This document shows, piece after piece, positions 1 through 9,719 of a DNA stretch of 64,000 bases. Each line of letters opens with the position of its first letter. The stretch's first letter is position 1. The notes beneath the pieces are model-generated. The model ran no database searches. It was given only the letters and a program-made list of their open reading frames with translations, and was not told where the DNA came from. The stretch is from contig JAKBCH010000004.1 in NCBI GenBank assembly GCA_021808055.1, positions 11,124 through 75,123 of the forward strand. The letters run 5' to 3'. This stretch comes from Pseudomonadota bacterium (lineage in GTDB: Bacteria; Pseudomonadota; Alphaproteobacteria; Acetobacterales; Acetobacteraceae). A program made the translations under genes and the position numbers.

Positions 1-1227
1 TTTGGCGCGCTAGCTATAGGCCAAACCCGCATCTCCGGCTTGCTGGAGGGTGAGGATGTTCTGCGAACCGCCGAGGCCATGCGGGCCTTGGGTGCAGAAA
101 TCACCCGCGACGGCACAAACTGGCTGGTATCCGGCCGGGGGCTCGGCGGCCTCGTCGAACCGGCAGGTGTGCTGGATATGGGAAATTCAGGCACCGCCGC
201 ACGACTTCTGGCCGGGATTCTCTCCACCCACCCGCTGTACACAGTGATGACCGGTGATGCATCGCTCCGCAAACGCCCAATGGGCCGCGTGATTGACCCT
301 CTTATTGCCACGGGCGCACAATTTTTTGCACGAGAAGGCAATCGTCTGCCACTAACGATTCTTGGGGCACGAGACCCAATGCCGCTTTCCTACCGGCTAC
401 CGGTTGCCTCCGCCCAGGTTAAATCCGCTGTGCTACTCGCTGGGCTGAACGCACCGGGCTACACGGTGGTTGAAGAGCCCGAACCCACGCGCGACCACTC
501 CGAAAATATGCTCCGCCATTTTGGTGCCGAAATAACAGTTACTGACGCCGGGCATGGTCGCCATATCCGGCTGAAAGGCCAGCCAGAGCTACGTGCCGCC
601 AATATTGCTGTGCCAGGTGACCCCTCTTCCGCCGCCTTCCCCATAGCAGCCGCTTTGCTGGTGCCCGGCAGCGTGGTCACTGTCGCCAATGTCGGGTTGA
701 ACCCGCTTCGCACGGGGCTGTTCCTGACGCTGCGGGAAATGGGGGCCAAGCTGAACGTAGGAAATCAACGCATCGAAGGCGGTGAACCTGTAGGTGACTT
801 CACGGCCAGTTTCTCAGAACTTCGCGCTGTGGACGTGCCGCCTGAGCGCGCGCCCAGCATGATCGACGAATACCCAATCCTTACCGTTCTCTGTGCTGCC
901 GCGCGCGGCAGCTCACGGTTAAGAGGACTCTCTGAGCTAAGGGTGAAGGAATCTGATCGTTTAACCGCCACCGCCGCGATGCTGCGTGTAAACGGCGTGG
1001 AGGTGGAGATTGAAGGTGACGACCTGATTGTGCATGGTACCGGCATCATTCCAGGCGGCGGGCTTGTAGAGACACATATGGACCACCGCCTTGCCATGTC
1101 AGCTCTGGTTATGGGGCAGACTTCCTCTCAGCCCGTGCACATCGACGATGCAAGTTTCATAGACACGTCTTTTCCAGGCTTTTTAAAGCTCATGCGCGGG
1201 CTTGGAGCGGAGATGAAAGCATCATGA
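1..1227 (+). CDS. aroA: 3-phosphoshikimate 1-carboxyvinyltransferase (EPSP synthase), 5' end outside window
   Basis: Sixth step of the shikimate pathway: joins shikimate-3-phosphate and phosphoenolpyruvate to give EPSP in the cytoplasm. The frame is open from base 1 (FGALAIGQTRISGLLEGED), so the gene starts upstream; 408 residues are visible and about 30-45 are missing. Family landmarks are seen: GNSGT, RPMGRV, the SAQVKSAVLLAGL stretch, RVKESDR and DHRLAMS near the C-terminus. SAQVK and the overall wording resemble the CP4-like class II enzymes, but the glycine loop reads GNSGT, not the GNAAT of the glyphosate-insensitive CP4 enzyme. The stop overlaps the cmk start (ATGA), so the two are translationally coupled. 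Confidence 0.96.
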   Translation, partial: FGALAIGQTRISGLLEGEDVLRTAEAMRALGAEITRDGTNWLVSGRGLGGLVEPAGVLDMGNSGTAARLLAGILSTHPLYTVMTGDASLRKRPMGRVIDPLIATGAQFFAREGNRLPLTILGARDPMPLSYRLPVASAQVKSAVLLAGLNAPGYTVVEEPEPTRDHSENMLRHFGAEITVTDAGHGRHIRLKGQPELRAANIAVPGDPSSAAFPIAAALLVPGSVVTVANVGLNPLRTGLFLTLREMGAKLNVGNQRIEGGEPVGDFTASFSELRAVDVPPERAPSMIDEYPILTVLCAAARGSSRLRGLSELRVKESDRLTATAAMLRVNGVEVEIEGDDLIVHGTGIIPGGGLVETHMDHRLAMSALVMGQTSSQPVHIDDASFIDTSFPGFLKLMRGLGAEMKAS

Positions 1228-1853
1228 TCATCATTGCTATCGATGGCCCAGCCGCCGCTGGAAAAGGTACTTTGGCAAAACGCCTCGCCGCGACGCTCAA
1301 TTTACCCCACCTGGACACCGGCTTGCTTTACCGTGCCACCGCCAAACGGGTGATCGAAGCCGGGGGCAACCCAGAGGACGACAAGGCAGCGACAGAAGCC
1401 GCGAAAGCCTTGACCGAAGCAGACACAACCCGAACCGACCTCCGTGATGCAATAACCTCGAAAGCTGCAAGCCAAGTCGCCTCAATTCCTGCCGTTCGAG
1501 CCACCCTGCTCGCTTACCAGCGCGAATATGCCAATGCCAACGGCGCAGTGCTGGATGGGCGAGACATCGGGACCGTGATCTTTCCCCATGCAGACGTGAA
1601 ACTCTTTGTCACTGCCAGCGTGGAGGCACGCGCAAAACGTCGTCAGGCTGAATTCATTGCCAAAGGTGAAAACATACCGCTGGCAGACGTGATTGCGGAT
1701 GTGGCTGCGCGTGACGAAGCAGACCGCACCCGCACTGCTGCACCGCTCATTCCGGCCAAAGATGCAATTCTGATCGATACAACCAAACTAACCGCCGACG
1801 AGGCGTTTCTACGGGCCATGGATGAAATCAAAAAAAAAGCCATCCTTTCCTAA
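1224..1853 (+). CDS. cmk: cytidylate kinase
   Basis: Phosphorylates CMP and dCMP with ATP in nucleotide salvage. The 209-residue protein starts with a P-loop (GPAAAGKGTLAKRL, residues 8-21) followed by LDTGLLYRA, the CMP kinase version of this region, and has DGRDIGT in the middle and the RDEADR lid segment. The length fits the family. The ATG overlaps the aroA stop by four bases. In many proteobacteria rpsA follows aroA-cmk; here the next gene is on the opposite strand. The last codons of cmk also form the terminator hairpin of the leftward dehydrogenase gene. Confidence 0.96.
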   Translation: MIIIAIDGPAAAGKGTLAKRLAATLNLPHLDTGLLYRATAKRVIEAGGNPEDDKAATEAAKALTEADTTRTDLRDAITSKAASQVASIPAVRATLLAYQREYANANGAVLDGRDIGTVIFPHADVKLFVTASVEARAKRRQAEFIAKGENIPLADVIADVAARDEADRTRTAAPLIPAKDAILIDTTKLTADEAFLRAMDEIKKKAILS

Positions 1854-1866
1854 GAAAAGATGGCTT
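1831..1866 (-). terminator. Rho-independent terminator for the leftward dehydrogenase, inside the 3' end of cmk
   Basis: AAGCCATC at 1837-1844 pairs with GATGGCTT at 1859-1866; the stem continues past one mismatch (TTTC/GAAA) to a small loop. Read on the minus strand the hairpin is followed by an unbroken run of T (complement of the A run at 1829-1838), which makes it an intrinsic terminator for the gene ending at 1886. On the plus strand there is no T run, so it should not stop aroA-cmk efficiently. Confidence 0.75.
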
Positions 1867-1885
1867 GAAAAACCAGTTTGATAAA

Positions 1886-3319
1886 TCAGGTCCCAAACTG
1901 CGAGACGAATTTCGTTATCAAATACGGCTCCAGCCCCTCCGCGCCGCCTTCGGAGCCATAGCCCGAATCCTTGATGCCGCCGAAAGGTGTTTCCGGCAGC
2001 GCCAGACCCAGATGATTGATCGTGACCATACCGGATTCAACATCCGCACCAAGAGCTGCAACCTTTGCTGAATTTCTGGTAAACGCATACGCTGCCAAAC
2101 CATATTCAAGCCGGTTAGCCTCGGCGATTGCCTGCTCGTAGCTCTGGAAAGGCAGCACCAACGCCAGCGGGCCAAACGGCTCTTCGTGCATTACCCGCGC
2201 ATCGGCCGGAATATCAGTTAATACTGTCGGCTCAAAGAAATAGCCCTTATTGCCAGAGCGTTTGCCGCCGGTGCGCAGCTTCGCACCCTTGCCAACGGCG
2301 TCAGCAATAAAGCCTTCCATTGCGCTCACGCGGCGGTCATTGGCCAGCGGGCCCATTGTCGTATCTGCCGCCATGCCGTCGCCAAGTTTGATGGCCGCAC
2401 ACTTGGCTACAAACTTCTCCACGAACGGCTCATACACGCCCTCCTGCACCAGAAAGCGGGTTGGCGCGATGCAAACCTGCCCTGCATTGCGGAACTTCGC
2501 AGCCGCCAGATGCTTCACCGCCAGGTCAAGATCAGCATCATCGAACACGAGAGCGGGCGCATGACCACCTAACTCCATTGTCGCACGCTTCATATGTTTA
2601 CCGGCGAGGCTCGCCAGATGCTTACCTACGGCGGTTGAGCCCGTAAACGACACCTTCTTTACCGTCGGGTGCGGGATCAGATACTCGGAAATCTCCGCGG
2701 GCACACCGAATACAATCTGCACCACCCCGGCCGGCACACCCGCATCCACGTAACAGCGCACCAATTCTGCACAGCTTGCAGGGGTTTCTTCAGGACCTTT
2801 CAAAATGAACGAGCAACCCGCCGCAAGCGCCGCAGAAATTTTGCGCACGGCTTGGCTTACAGGGAAATTCCAGGGCGTAAAGCCCGCCACCACACCCACC
2901 GGCTCGCGCAAGGACAACTGATACACCCCTGCCTGGCGCGATGGAATCACGCGGCCATAGGCACGCCGCCCCTCTTCGGCGAACCAGTCGATAACATCTG
3001 CAGAAACAGCCAGCTCAGTCTTGGCCTCCGCCAACGGCTTGCCCTGCTCCATCGTCATCAATGCGGCAATTTTATCCAGTCGTTCGCGCAGCAAATCCGC
3101 CGCCTTGCGCATAAGCTTCGCGCGCTCATAGGCAGAGAGTTTGCGCCACACGGCAAAGCCTTTGGCCGCCCAGTCCAACGCCTCATCAAGATCAGCCGTG
3201 CTGGCATGAGCCAACGTTCCAAGCACCTCCTCGGTCGCCGGATTAACCACATTGATGGTTCTGCCGCCTTGTGCCGCGCGCCACTTGCCGCCAACATGCA
3301 ACAATACGTCCTGATACAT
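1886..3319 (-). CDS. NAD(P)-dependent aldehyde dehydrogenase, succinate-semialdehyde dehydrogenase type
   Basis: A 477-residue aldehyde dehydrogenase. Visible are the oxyanion Asn in TPWNF (about 151), the cofactor-binding FTGSTAVGK (225-233), the general base Glu in MELGG (249) and the nucleophile Cys283 in NAGQVC. It is closest in look to GabD-type succinate-semialdehyde dehydrogenases, but malonate-semialdehyde or another omega-semialdehyde is possible. I start at 3319 because GGAGGAG lies 7 bases upstream of that ATG; a longer frame to 3361 has no site. It lies 87 bases downstream of an omega-aminotransferase on the same strand, which would supply the semialdehyde. An AT-rich palindrome (TATAAA-AAA-TTTATA, 3377-3391) lies between the two. 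Confidence 0.88.
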   Translation of the reverse strand: MYQDVLLHVGGKWRAAQGGRTINVVNPATEEVLGTLAHASTADLDEALDWAAKGFAVWRKLSAYERAKLMRKAADLLRERLDKIAALMTMEQGKPLAEAKTELAVSADVIDWFAEEGRRAYGRVIPSRQAGVYQLSLREPVGVVAGFTPWNFPVSQAVRKISAALAAGCSFILKGPEETPASCAELVRCYVDAGVPAGVVQIVFGVPAEISEYLIPHPTVKKVSFTGSTAVGKHLASLAGKHMKRATMELGGHAPALVFDDADLDLAVKHLAAAKFRNAGQVCIAPTRFLVQEGVYEPFVEKFVAKCAAIKLGDGMAADTTMGPLANDRRVSAMEGFIADAVGKGAKLRTGGKRSGNKGYFFEPTVLTDIPADARVMHEEPFGPLALVLPFQSYEQAIAEANRLEYGLAAYAFTRNSAKVAALGADVESGMVTINHLGLALPETPFGGIKDSGYGSEGGAEGLEPYLITKFVSQFGT

Positions 3320-3406
3320 TTCTACTCCTCCGGGTTTGCGAGCACAGCGTGAGGCAACCAACCAAGTGTCTGAAACTATAAAAAATTTATACTATCGTCG
3401 GGTCGA

Positions 3407-4729
3407 TCAGCTTTCCTTGATCAACTTGCGCATAATATCGATCATCTCACTGATCTGGTCAGGCGTGGCCGCAAAGGGTGGTGCCAACACCAGATTATCG
3501 CCCGCTGACCTGAGAACCAGACCTTTTTCAAACGCCTGGCACAGAATTTTAAAGCCGCGCTCCCCTGGCTTGCCCTTCGGTGCCAACTCCACCGCGCCAA
3601 GCAGGCCAAACCCGCGGGTGTCGACGACATCAGTCATCCCCTTAAAGCTGCCAAGCTGCTCCAGAAATGCCGGGGCCAGTGCCTTCACCCGGCCAAATGT
3701 ATCCTCCTCACGAAAGATCTTCAGCGTCGCCAAAGCCGCAGCGCAAGCGGCAGGGTGGGCGGAATAGGTATAACCGTGAAATAGCTCAATACTATTCTCG
3801 GGTGCCGAGTCAAAAATCGTCTGCTGAATCTCATCCTTTACCGCCACTGCCGCCATCGGGATGGAGCCATTGGTGAGGGCTTTGGCCATTGTGATGATAT
3901 CCGGCGTGACATCGAAGGTCCGGGAGGCAAAAGCCTCGCCCGTACGACCAAAACCTGTGATAACCTCATCGAAAATCAACAATATGCCATGCTTGGTGCA
4001 TAGCTCGCGCAGACGCTTGAGATAGCCTTTGGGTGGCACCAGAATGCCCGTGGAGCCCGCAATTGGCTCCACAATACAGGCGGCGATGGTATCGGCGCCA
4101 TGCAGATTCACAAACCGCTCCAGATCATCCGCGAGGTCCGCGCCATGCTCGCCCTCGCCCATCTGAAAGTAGTTTTCCTTAATATGGGTATGCCGCATAT
4201 GCGAAACACCCGGCAGGCCAGTGCCAAACGCCTTACGGTTGGCCACCATGCCGCCAACGGACATCCCGCCCAAATTCACCCCATGATACCCGCGCTCACG
4301 GCCAATGAACCGCACGCGCTGCGCCTCGCCACGCGCACGATGATAGGCCAGAGCCATCTTCAGCGCCGTATCAGCAGCCTCCGACCCTGACCCGCCAAAA
4401 AACACACGGTTAATGCCCTCCGGCAGCATCTGGGCTACCTCGGTGGCAAGGCGGAAAGCCGTCGGCACGCCGTATTGGAAGGGCGGTGCATAATCCAGCT
4501 CCTCCATCTGCTTAGCCACGGCCTCGCGGATTTCCGGGCGACCATGCCCTAGCGGAATACAATAAAGGCCAGACGAGCCGTCCAGCAGCTTTTCACCCCG
4601 TGTATTATAATAATAAACACCCTCAGCCCGCGCGATAAGGCGCGGCTGTTCCTGAAACTGGCGATTGGCCGTAAATGGCATCCAGTGGTGGAATAACGGA
4701 TCATTGGTTGGACGGACCGCGGTGCTCAT
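3407..4729 (-). CDS. class III (omega) aminotransferase, beta-alanine:pyruvate type
   Basis: PLP enzyme of fold type I, 440 residues, moving an omega-amino group to pyruvate or a related keto acid. PLP landmarks: GGSGSEAADTALK (112-124), ERGYHG (145-150), the cofactor-contacting Asp in FDEVITGFGRTG (253-264) and the Schiff-base Lys283 in TMAKALTNG. The N-terminus (FHHWMPFTANRQF) and LDGSSGLYC resemble beta-alanine:pyruvate transaminases. With the downstream semialdehyde dehydrogenase it probably forms a catabolic pair for beta-alanine, GABA or a polyamine-derived amine; substrate cannot be read from sequence. A GGAG ribosome site precedes the ATG and overlaps a small palindrome (CAGATTATCTG, 4742-4752). 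Confidence 0.87.
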   Translation of the reverse strand: MSTAVRPTNDPLFHHWMPFTANRQFQEQPRLIARAEGVYYYNTRGEKLLDGSSGLYCIPLGHGRPEIREAVAKQMEELDYAPPFQYGVPTAFRLATEVAQMLPEGINRVFFGGSGSEAADTALKMALAYHRARGEAQRVRFIGRERGYHGVNLGGMSVGGMVANRKAFGTGLPGVSHMRHTHIKENYFQMGEGEHGADLADDLERFVNLHGADTIAACIVEPIAGSTGILVPPKGYLKRLRELCTKHGILLIFDEVITGFGRTGEAFASRTFDVTPDIITMAKALTNGSIPMAAVAVKDEIQQTIFDSAPENSIELFHGYTYSAHPAACAAALATLKIFREEDTFGRVKALAPAFLEQLGSFKGMTDVVDTRGFGLLGAVELAPKGKPGERGFKILCQAFEKGLVLRSAGDNLVLAPPFAATPDQISEMIDIMRKLIKES

Positions 4730-4908
4730 TGGCTGACACTCCAGATTATCTGAATGCAGTTTACAATTTTAAACAGTCTTGAAAAGCATTTTCTCTCGGC
4801 GGCATGGCTGGCAGGCATGAAGCAGCTGCGCAGCCGCCATGCGCGGGGCTGCCACACAGGCTATATTCCGCTAAATGCCGCTTATTCACACCCCCCGGAT
4901 GAAGCCAC

Positions 4909-5247
4909 ATGTCCCACGCATTTGCCTATAAAATTCTAACCCAACCCCAGTTCCTCAGCTTGTGCGCCGGAGACTTTAAAGGTGCCCCGGTAGACATCGC
5001 AGACGGCTATATCCACCTCTCCACTGCCGAACAGTTGGACGATACTCTTAGTAAACACTTCAAAGGACGGGATGAACTCGTGATCGCCGCCATTCCCCTG
5101 GCACCATTAGGCAGCGCCCTGAAATGGGAAACCTCGCGCGGAGGGGCTTTATTTCCCCATCTCTACGGCCACCTCACCATGGATATGGTTAGCGCCCACG
5201 CTGTGCTTCGGCGTGATGGAAATGGACGAGCCGTACTGCCCGGCTGA
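4909..5247 (+). CDS. DUF952 family protein
   Basis: A 112-residue cytoplasmic protein with the DUF952 signature: AYKILTQPQF at the start, DGYIHLSTAEQL (33-44), a central DELVIAAIPL strand, then LKWETSRGGALFPHLYG (70-86). The function of the family is not settled; some members are found fused to or beside other enzymes. The gene stands alone between a leftward aminotransferase and the end of acpS, which it meets two bases away tail to tail. Confidence 0.88.
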   Translation: MSHAFAYKILTQPQFLSLCAGDFKGAPVDIADGYIHLSTAEQLDDTLSKHFKGRDELVIAAIPLAPLGSALKWETSRGGALFPHLYGHLTMDMVSAHAVLRRDGNGRAVLPG

Positions 5248-5249
5248 TC

Positions 5250-5675
5250 CTACCCTAGCCGTGGCGCTGGAACCACTGAAATAATGACCTGTGCATAGGC
5301 GTAGGGGTATTCGTCGGTCAGTGAAACAAACACGCGCGCCTCAAACCCCGCTGGCGTCAGTTCCCGCAGCCTCCCCAACGCCCCACCGGAAAGTTCCATT
5401 GTCGGTTGGCCGCTGGCCAGGTTCACCACTCTCAAATCAGACATAAAAACACCGCGCGCAAACCCAGTTCCCAGGGCTTTCGCGCAGGCCTCCTTGGCGG
5501 CAAAACGTTTGGCATAACTCGATGCCCTGAAATGCTGCCGCCTTTCGCTGCGCTTGCGTTCAATTTCAGAAAACACCCTCATGGTAAAACGCTCGCCATG
5601 CTTCTCGAGCACTTTCTCCACGCGCCTGATGTCGCAGAGGTCGGTCCCTAAGCCGATGATGATACCCGCGGTCAA
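5250..5675 (-). CDS. acpS: holo-[acyl-carrier-protein] synthase
   Basis: Transfers phosphopantetheine from CoA to apo-ACP, activating fatty acid synthesis. The 141-residue protein has the two metal-binding signatures of the family: [13 protein letters not shown] (8-20, Asp12) and [14 protein letters not shown] (58-71, Glu62 with Lys61). Its start overlaps the stop of rel by four bases, so it is the last cistron of rpoZ-rel-acpS. Linking acpS to the (p)ppGpp gene is common in alphaproteobacteria and fits the link between SpoT-type enzymes and ACP. Confidence 0.94.
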   Translation of the reverse strand: MTAGIIIGLGTDLCDIRRVEKVLEKHGERFTMRVFSEIERKRSERRQHFRASSYAKRFAAKEACAKALGTGFARGVFMSDLRVVNLASGQPTMELSGGALGRLRELTPAGFEARVFVSLTDEYPYAYAQVIISVVPAPRLG

Positions 5676-7927
5676 TTTCGTGCCCGTTCCACCTGGGCGA
5701 TACCGCTCGCAGCACGCAAACCAGCGATCACCTGGTTCAAATGTCTTGTGTCGTGCACCTCGATATCCACCAGCGCCTCAAAAAAATCCTGCTGCCGGTG
5801 AACAACCTTTAAATTGGAGATCGCACCATCTTGTTTGGCAACCGCATTGGCCAATGCCGCCAGCGCGCCAGATGAATTGCTGGCGATCACGCTTACACGG
5901 CCGGTAAATGTCTGCCCCTTGGCATTTACCCGCGCTTCCTCATTCCAGTCCACATCGATAAAACGTTCCGGCGTCGCCGCATATTGGTCAAGCTGCGCGC
6001 AGTCCTTCGCGTGGATGGTAATCGGTTTGCCGGTGGTAACAATGCCAACGATTTTATCTCCAGGTAATGGATGGCAACACCCGGCGTAATGCACATCCAT
6101 GCCCGCAACCAGCCCGGTGATGGGGCTTCCCGCATCGGCGCGTGGCGTGTTTCGCGGTGAGCGCGCCGAAAGCGCGCCACCCATGAAGGCCGGCAGCATA
6201 CGGGGTGCCCGCGCCTCCTTCAGCTCAGGGTAGGCGGCGTTCACCACATCTTTTGGCCCAACCACCCCGGTTGCAACGGCAACGTAAAGATCGTCCACGC
6301 TCGATTGTTTAAACTGCTTCGCAACCGGCTCCAGGATTTTTTCAGAACCGTCCACGCCATCCTGCCGGAAGGCCTTCATCAGCATGGATTTTCCAGCATC
6401 GCGGTGCTGGTCGCGCATTTGCTGAGCCAAAAACCGGCGAATGCGCGCCCGTGCCTTGCCGGTCACCACAAACCGCTCCCAGGCAGGGCTCGGCGTGCCA
6501 CCGCGGGCGGTTAAAATCTCCACTTGGTCGCCGTTCTGCAACTCATAACGCAGCGGCATCAGCTTGCCGTTGATGCGGGCACCCACACAGGTATCGCCAA
6601 TCTGGCTATGCACCGCATAGGCGAAATCAACCGAGGTGGCACCACGCGGCAACTGAATCAGCTGCCCCTTGGGCGAGAAGCAGAACACCTGGTCCTGGTA
6701 GAGTTCCAGCTTTGTATTCTCAAGAAACTCATCCGGCGCGGCGGAATTATCAAGAATTTCCAGCAGGTCCTTCACCCAGCCGAACTGCTTTACATCGCCA
6801 GGCGAAGCGTCGTCCTGCTTATAAAGCCAATGGGCTGCCACGCCGGCTTCCGCCACGGCCTGCATCTCAGGGGTACGTATCTGTATCTCGATTTTTTGGT
6901 TTCTTGGCTGGCGCAGCGTAACACCCGAATGGAGCGACTGATATCCGTTGCTCTTGGGCGTTGAAATATAGTCTTTGAACCGGCCCGCAATCACCGGAAA
7001 TGCCGCATGGATGGCACCCAGCGCCACATAGCATTCGGCACGGGAGGGAACGATGACGCGGAATGCCATAATATCTGAAAGCTGCTCGAACGCGACATTC
7101 CGCCGCTTCATCTTCTGCCAAATAGAGTAAGGTGATTTTTCTCGGCCAGATATTTCCGCCGCGCTCACCCCGGCATCCGTGCAAACCCGGCTCAATTCAC
7201 GGCGCACTTCCTCAATAACATCAGCGCCCTGCCCACGAAGAAAGTTCAGGCGCGTCTGGATCGTGTCGTACGCCTCAGGCTCAATTTCGGCGAAGGCGCG
7301 GTTCTGTAACTCCGTTTTCACCGCCTCCATACCGATCCGCTCGGCCAAGGGCGCATATATATCCATTGTCTCGCGGGAAATCCTAAGCCGCCGGTGTGCC
7401 GCGGAAACAGCCCCCAAGGTCCGCATATTGTGCAGCCGGTCCGCCAGTTTCACGATAAGCACCCGGATATCCTTGCTCATCGCCAACACGAGCTTGCGGA
7501 AATTTTCGGCCTGCTTGGTCCTGTCGGATTGCAACTCCAGCCTTGTCAACTTGGTCACGCCATCGACCAGCGACGCCACCTCATTGCCGAAACGCTTCTG
7601 CACGCTCGCCAGCGTTACGGATGTGTCCTCCACCGTATCATGCAGCAAAGCGGTTATTATGGACGCGCTATCCAATTTATAGCTGGCCAGAATGCCGGCT
7701 ACCGCAAGCGGGTGGGTTATGTATGGCTCACCGTTATCCCGCTTCTGGTCGGCATGTGCGTCGGCCGCCACACAATACGCCTCATCAATAAGTGCGGCAT
7801 CGGCTTTAGAATCATAAGAAGCCACCCTTGCGAGTAAGCCCGCTAACTCCGGATGGAGCTTTGGCACACCATTATTCACGCCCTCGGGGGCATAGGACAG
7901 GCTCAGAAACCCGCGGCCTGTCCGCAT
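5672..7927 (-). CDS. rel: bifunctional (p)ppGpp synthetase/hydrolase
   Basis: Makes and breaks the alarmone (p)ppGpp in the stringent response. The 751-residue protein has the full long RSH layout: HD hydrolase domain with the HD pair intact (LLHDTVEDT, about 95-102), synthetase domain with [23 protein letters not shown] domain ([26 protein letters not shown]), a Zn-finger/ACT C-terminus with [14 protein letters not shown]. Both catalytic centres look intact, so a bifunctional Rel is inferred. The frame continues to 8059 but overlaps rpoZ; ATG at 7927, seven bases beyond the rpoZ stop, is the better start. Confidence 0.95.
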   Translation of the reverse strand: MRTGRGFLSLSYAPEGVNNGVPKLHPELAGLLARVASYDSKADAALIDEAYCVAADAHADQKRDNGEPYITHPLAVAGILASYKLDSASIITALLHDTVEDTSVTLASVQKRFGNEVASLVDGVTKLTRLELQSDRTKQAENFRKLVLAMSKDIRVLIVKLADRLHNMRTLGAVSAAHRRLRISRETMDIYAPLAERIGMEAVKTELQNRAFAEIEPEAYDTIQTRLNFLRGQGADVIEEVRRELSRVCTDAGVSAAEISGREKSPYSIWQKMKRRNVAFEQLSDIMAFRVIVPSRAECYVALGAIHAAFPVIAGRFKDYISTPKSNGYQSLHSGVTLRQPRNQKIEIQIRTPEMQAVAEAGVAAHWLYKQDDASPGDVKQFGWVKDLLEILDNSAAPDEFLENTKLELYQDQVFCFSPKGQLIQLPRGATSVDFAYAVHSQIGDTCVGARINGKLMPLRYELQNGDQVEILTARGGTPSPAWERFVVTGKARARIRRFLAQQMRDQHRDAGKSMLMKAFRQDGVDGSEKILEPVAKQFKQSSVDDLYVAVATGVVGPKDVVNAAYPELKEARAPRMLPAFMGGALSARSPRNTPRADAGSPITGLVAGMDVHYAGCCHPLPGDKIVGIVTTGKPITIHAKDCAQLDQYAATPERFIDVDWNEEARVNAKGQTFTGRVSVIASNSSGALAALANAVAKQDGAISNLKVVHRQQDFFEALVDIEVHDTRHLNQVIAGLRAASGIAQVERARN

Positions 7928-7931
7928 GGCT

Positions 7932-8342
7932 TTACCGGCGAGACTTGCCGCCGAGTTCGGCCTCAATCGCAGCCTGAATATCCTCGGGGGACATAATCTC
8001 ATCGCCTTCCGCGGCCATGGCGGCAGCTTCTTCCTCGGCAGAGACATCCTGCAAGCCAAAGATATTCTGATCCGTCGGGATCAGATCCATAACTTCCTCG
8101 TCCACAGGCTCTGGCTCGGGCACGCGGGAGAGAGATTTTATCAGATCTTGCTCCAGTTCTGGCAGTAAAACTGTCTCATCTGCAATTTCGCGAAGCGCCA
8201 CAACAGGGTTTTTGTCGTTATCACGGTCAACAGTCAGTTGTTCACCACGGCTTATGTTTCGTGCGCGCTGGGCCGCGAGCAAAACCAGCTCAAAGCGGTT
8301 TGGCACCTTCAAAACGCAGTCTTCAACGGTTACGCGGGCCAT
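7932..8342 (-). CDS. rpoZ: DNA-directed RNA polymerase omega subunit
   Basis: Small subunit that helps fold and hold beta' and forms part of a ppGpp site in proteobacterial RNA polymerase. The 136-residue protein begins MARVTVEDC, then [17 protein letters not shown] and [11 protein letters not shown], the standard omega core (1-70). The rest is an acidic tail rich in Glu, Asp and Ala, longer than in E. coli but usual in alphaproteobacteria. It leads the rpoZ-rel-acpS operon, placing the ppGpp target beside its synthetase. Three TCTAAAAT-like boxes lie upstream. Confidence 0.95.
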   Translation of the reverse strand: MARVTVEDCVLKVPNRFELVLLAAQRARNISRGEQLTVDRDNDKNPVVALREIADETVLLPELEQDLIKSLSRVPEPEPVDEEVMDLIPTDQNIFGLQDVSAEEEAAAMAAEGDEIMSPEDIQAAIEAELGGKSRR

Positions 8343-8435
8343 AGGGGTAAGCTCCAGGCAGAGAATTGAAAGCGTGCCATACCGCAGCCGCGGCAGGGAG
8401 GCAAGTTTATCAGCCGACGATTCCTGGGCCTGGAT

Positions 8436-8492
8436 GATTTTAGATCAAATCCCGAAGCAACCCGCTCTAAAATCCAAATCCACCTCTAAAAT
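8436..8492 (-). promoter_or_regulatory. three TCTAAAAT-like boxes upstream of rpoZ
   Basis: GATTTTAGA at 8436-8444 and TCTAAAATC at 8466-8474 form a perfect 9-base inverted repeat separated by 21 bases, and TCTAAAAT is repeated again at 8485-8492. They lie 94 to 150 bases upstream of the rpoZ ATG in a 186-base gap between folK and rpoZ. The arrangement looks like binding sites of a dimeric regulator or a stem-loop; no regulator can be named. Confidence 0.4.
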
Positions 8493-8528
8493 AATGGAGT
8501 AGAGGACGCTTCCGAATTCAGGCTCACT

Positions 8529-9026
8529 CTAGTCGTCATGCCAGGGCTCAATACCCTGGGGGGGAAGTTCCGCCAAAAGGGTCGTTACGTTCTGCCGCAA
8601 CACCGGGTGGCGCCAAGCGGAAGCCACGTCCAACAGCGGACGCAGCACAAAGGCCCGCTGATGCGCCCTCGGGTGCGGCAGCACAGGGTCTGGCGTGGCA
8701 CGGATCATCCCATCCATGTCAATGATATCAAGATCCAGCGTGCGGGCCGCGTTTGGGGTCGAGCGCTCCCGGCCAAATTGGTTTTCAATTTCCTGAAGCC
8801 GTTGCAAAAGCACCCCAGGGTCGATCACGCCACGCATGCGGATCATGCCATTGCAGTAGTCAGGCTGGGTCGAGGCCGGAACCGCTTTCGTCCTGTACCA
8901 GGGCGAAAGCGCGACAAAACTGAGCCCGGGAAGAGCGCGTATCGCATCAGCCGCAGCGCCACACAATTCTACCGGCGTCTCACCGTTTTTGCCTGGCAGA
9001 TTGGCACCAATGGCGATTAAGATCAT
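8529..9026 (-). CDS. folK: 2-amino-4-hydroxy-6-hydroxymethyldihydropteridine pyrophosphokinase
   Basis: Transfers pyrophosphate from ATP to hydroxymethyl-dihydropterin in folate synthesis. The 165-residue protein starts ILIAIGANLPG, has the substrate loop SPWYRTKAVP and YCNGMIRM, and carries the family signature RTLDLDIIDMDG followed by LPHPRAHQRAFVLRPL. Length and order fit HPPK. It stands apart from folP/folB. The 111 bases between it and the divergent NYN gene are AT-rich and must hold both promoters. Confidence 0.95.
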   Translation of the reverse strand: MILIAIGANLPGKNGETPVELCGAAADAIRALPGLSFVALSPWYRTKAVPASTQPDYCNGMIRMRGVIDPGVLLQRLQEIENQFGRERSTPNAARTLDLDIIDMDGMIRATPDPVLPHPRAHQRAFVLRPLLDVASAWRHPVLRQNVTTLLAELPPQGIEPWHDD

Positions 9027-9137
9027 AAAATATAAACGCTCACAACAAAGGCAAACATGAACTCACTTCATAACAAAATCCAAACTAACATTTTCTAATC
9101 GTCTATAAATCAGTTTTACTCAGCGATTTCAAGAGGA

Positions 9138-9719
9138 ATGAATTTCAATATGCGATTTTCAGAACACGAACGTACGGCGCTCTTTATTGATGGCGCAAAC
9201 CTTTATGCGGCCACGCGAAGCCTTGGCATTGATATTGATTACCGGAAATTACTTGATTTTTTCGGCTCAAAAACAAACCTTTTGCGTGCTTATTATTATT
9301 CAGCATTGCTGGAAACCGAGGAATATTCGCCCCTTAAGCCACTAACAGACTGGCTGGCTTACAATGGCTACAACCTTGTTACCAAGCCCGCCAAAGAATT
9401 TGTGGATGCAATGGGCCGCCGCCGGATCAAGGGAAACATGGATATCGAACTTGCGATTGATATGCTGGAGCTGGCACCCTCACTTAATCATGCCATCTTA
9501 TTTTCTGGCGATTCAGATTTCCGACGGCTCGTTGAAGCTGTGCAACGTAGGGGTGTCCGCGTCACCGTCATTTCATCAATTCGCACCAACCCGCCGATGA
9601 TTGCTGATGAGCTTCGCCGCCAGGCCGATCAGTTCATTGAACTTGGTGATATTTCAAAGGATTTTTCGAGACGACCACAAGAAGGGCGTGGCCGCACTGA
9701 ACGCGATGGCGAAGAATGA
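9138..9719 (+). CDS. NYN domain protein (LabA/DUF88 family, PIN-like RNase fold)
   Basis: A 193-residue protein covering one NYN domain. Conserved acidic positions of the PIN-like fold are visible: ALFIDGANLY (14-23), GNMDIELAIDML (around 95-106), FSGDSDF (around 117-123) and VTVISS at the last strand. Members are predicted or shown to be metal-dependent RNases; the substrate is unknown. The C-terminal tail is rich in Arg, Gly and Glu. The stop overlaps the start of a uracil-DNA glycosylase gene by four bases, so the two are co-translated. AGAGGA precedes the ATG. Confidence 0.88.
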   Translation: MNFNMRFSEHERTALFIDGANLYAATRSLGIDIDYRKLLDFFGSKTNLLRAYYYSALLETEEYSPLKPLTDWLAYNGYNLVTKPAKEFVDAMGRRRIKGNMDIELAIDMLELAPSLNHAILFSGDSDFRRLVEAVQRRGVRVTVISSIRTNPPMIADELRRQADQFIELGDISKDFSRRPQEGRGRTERDGEE

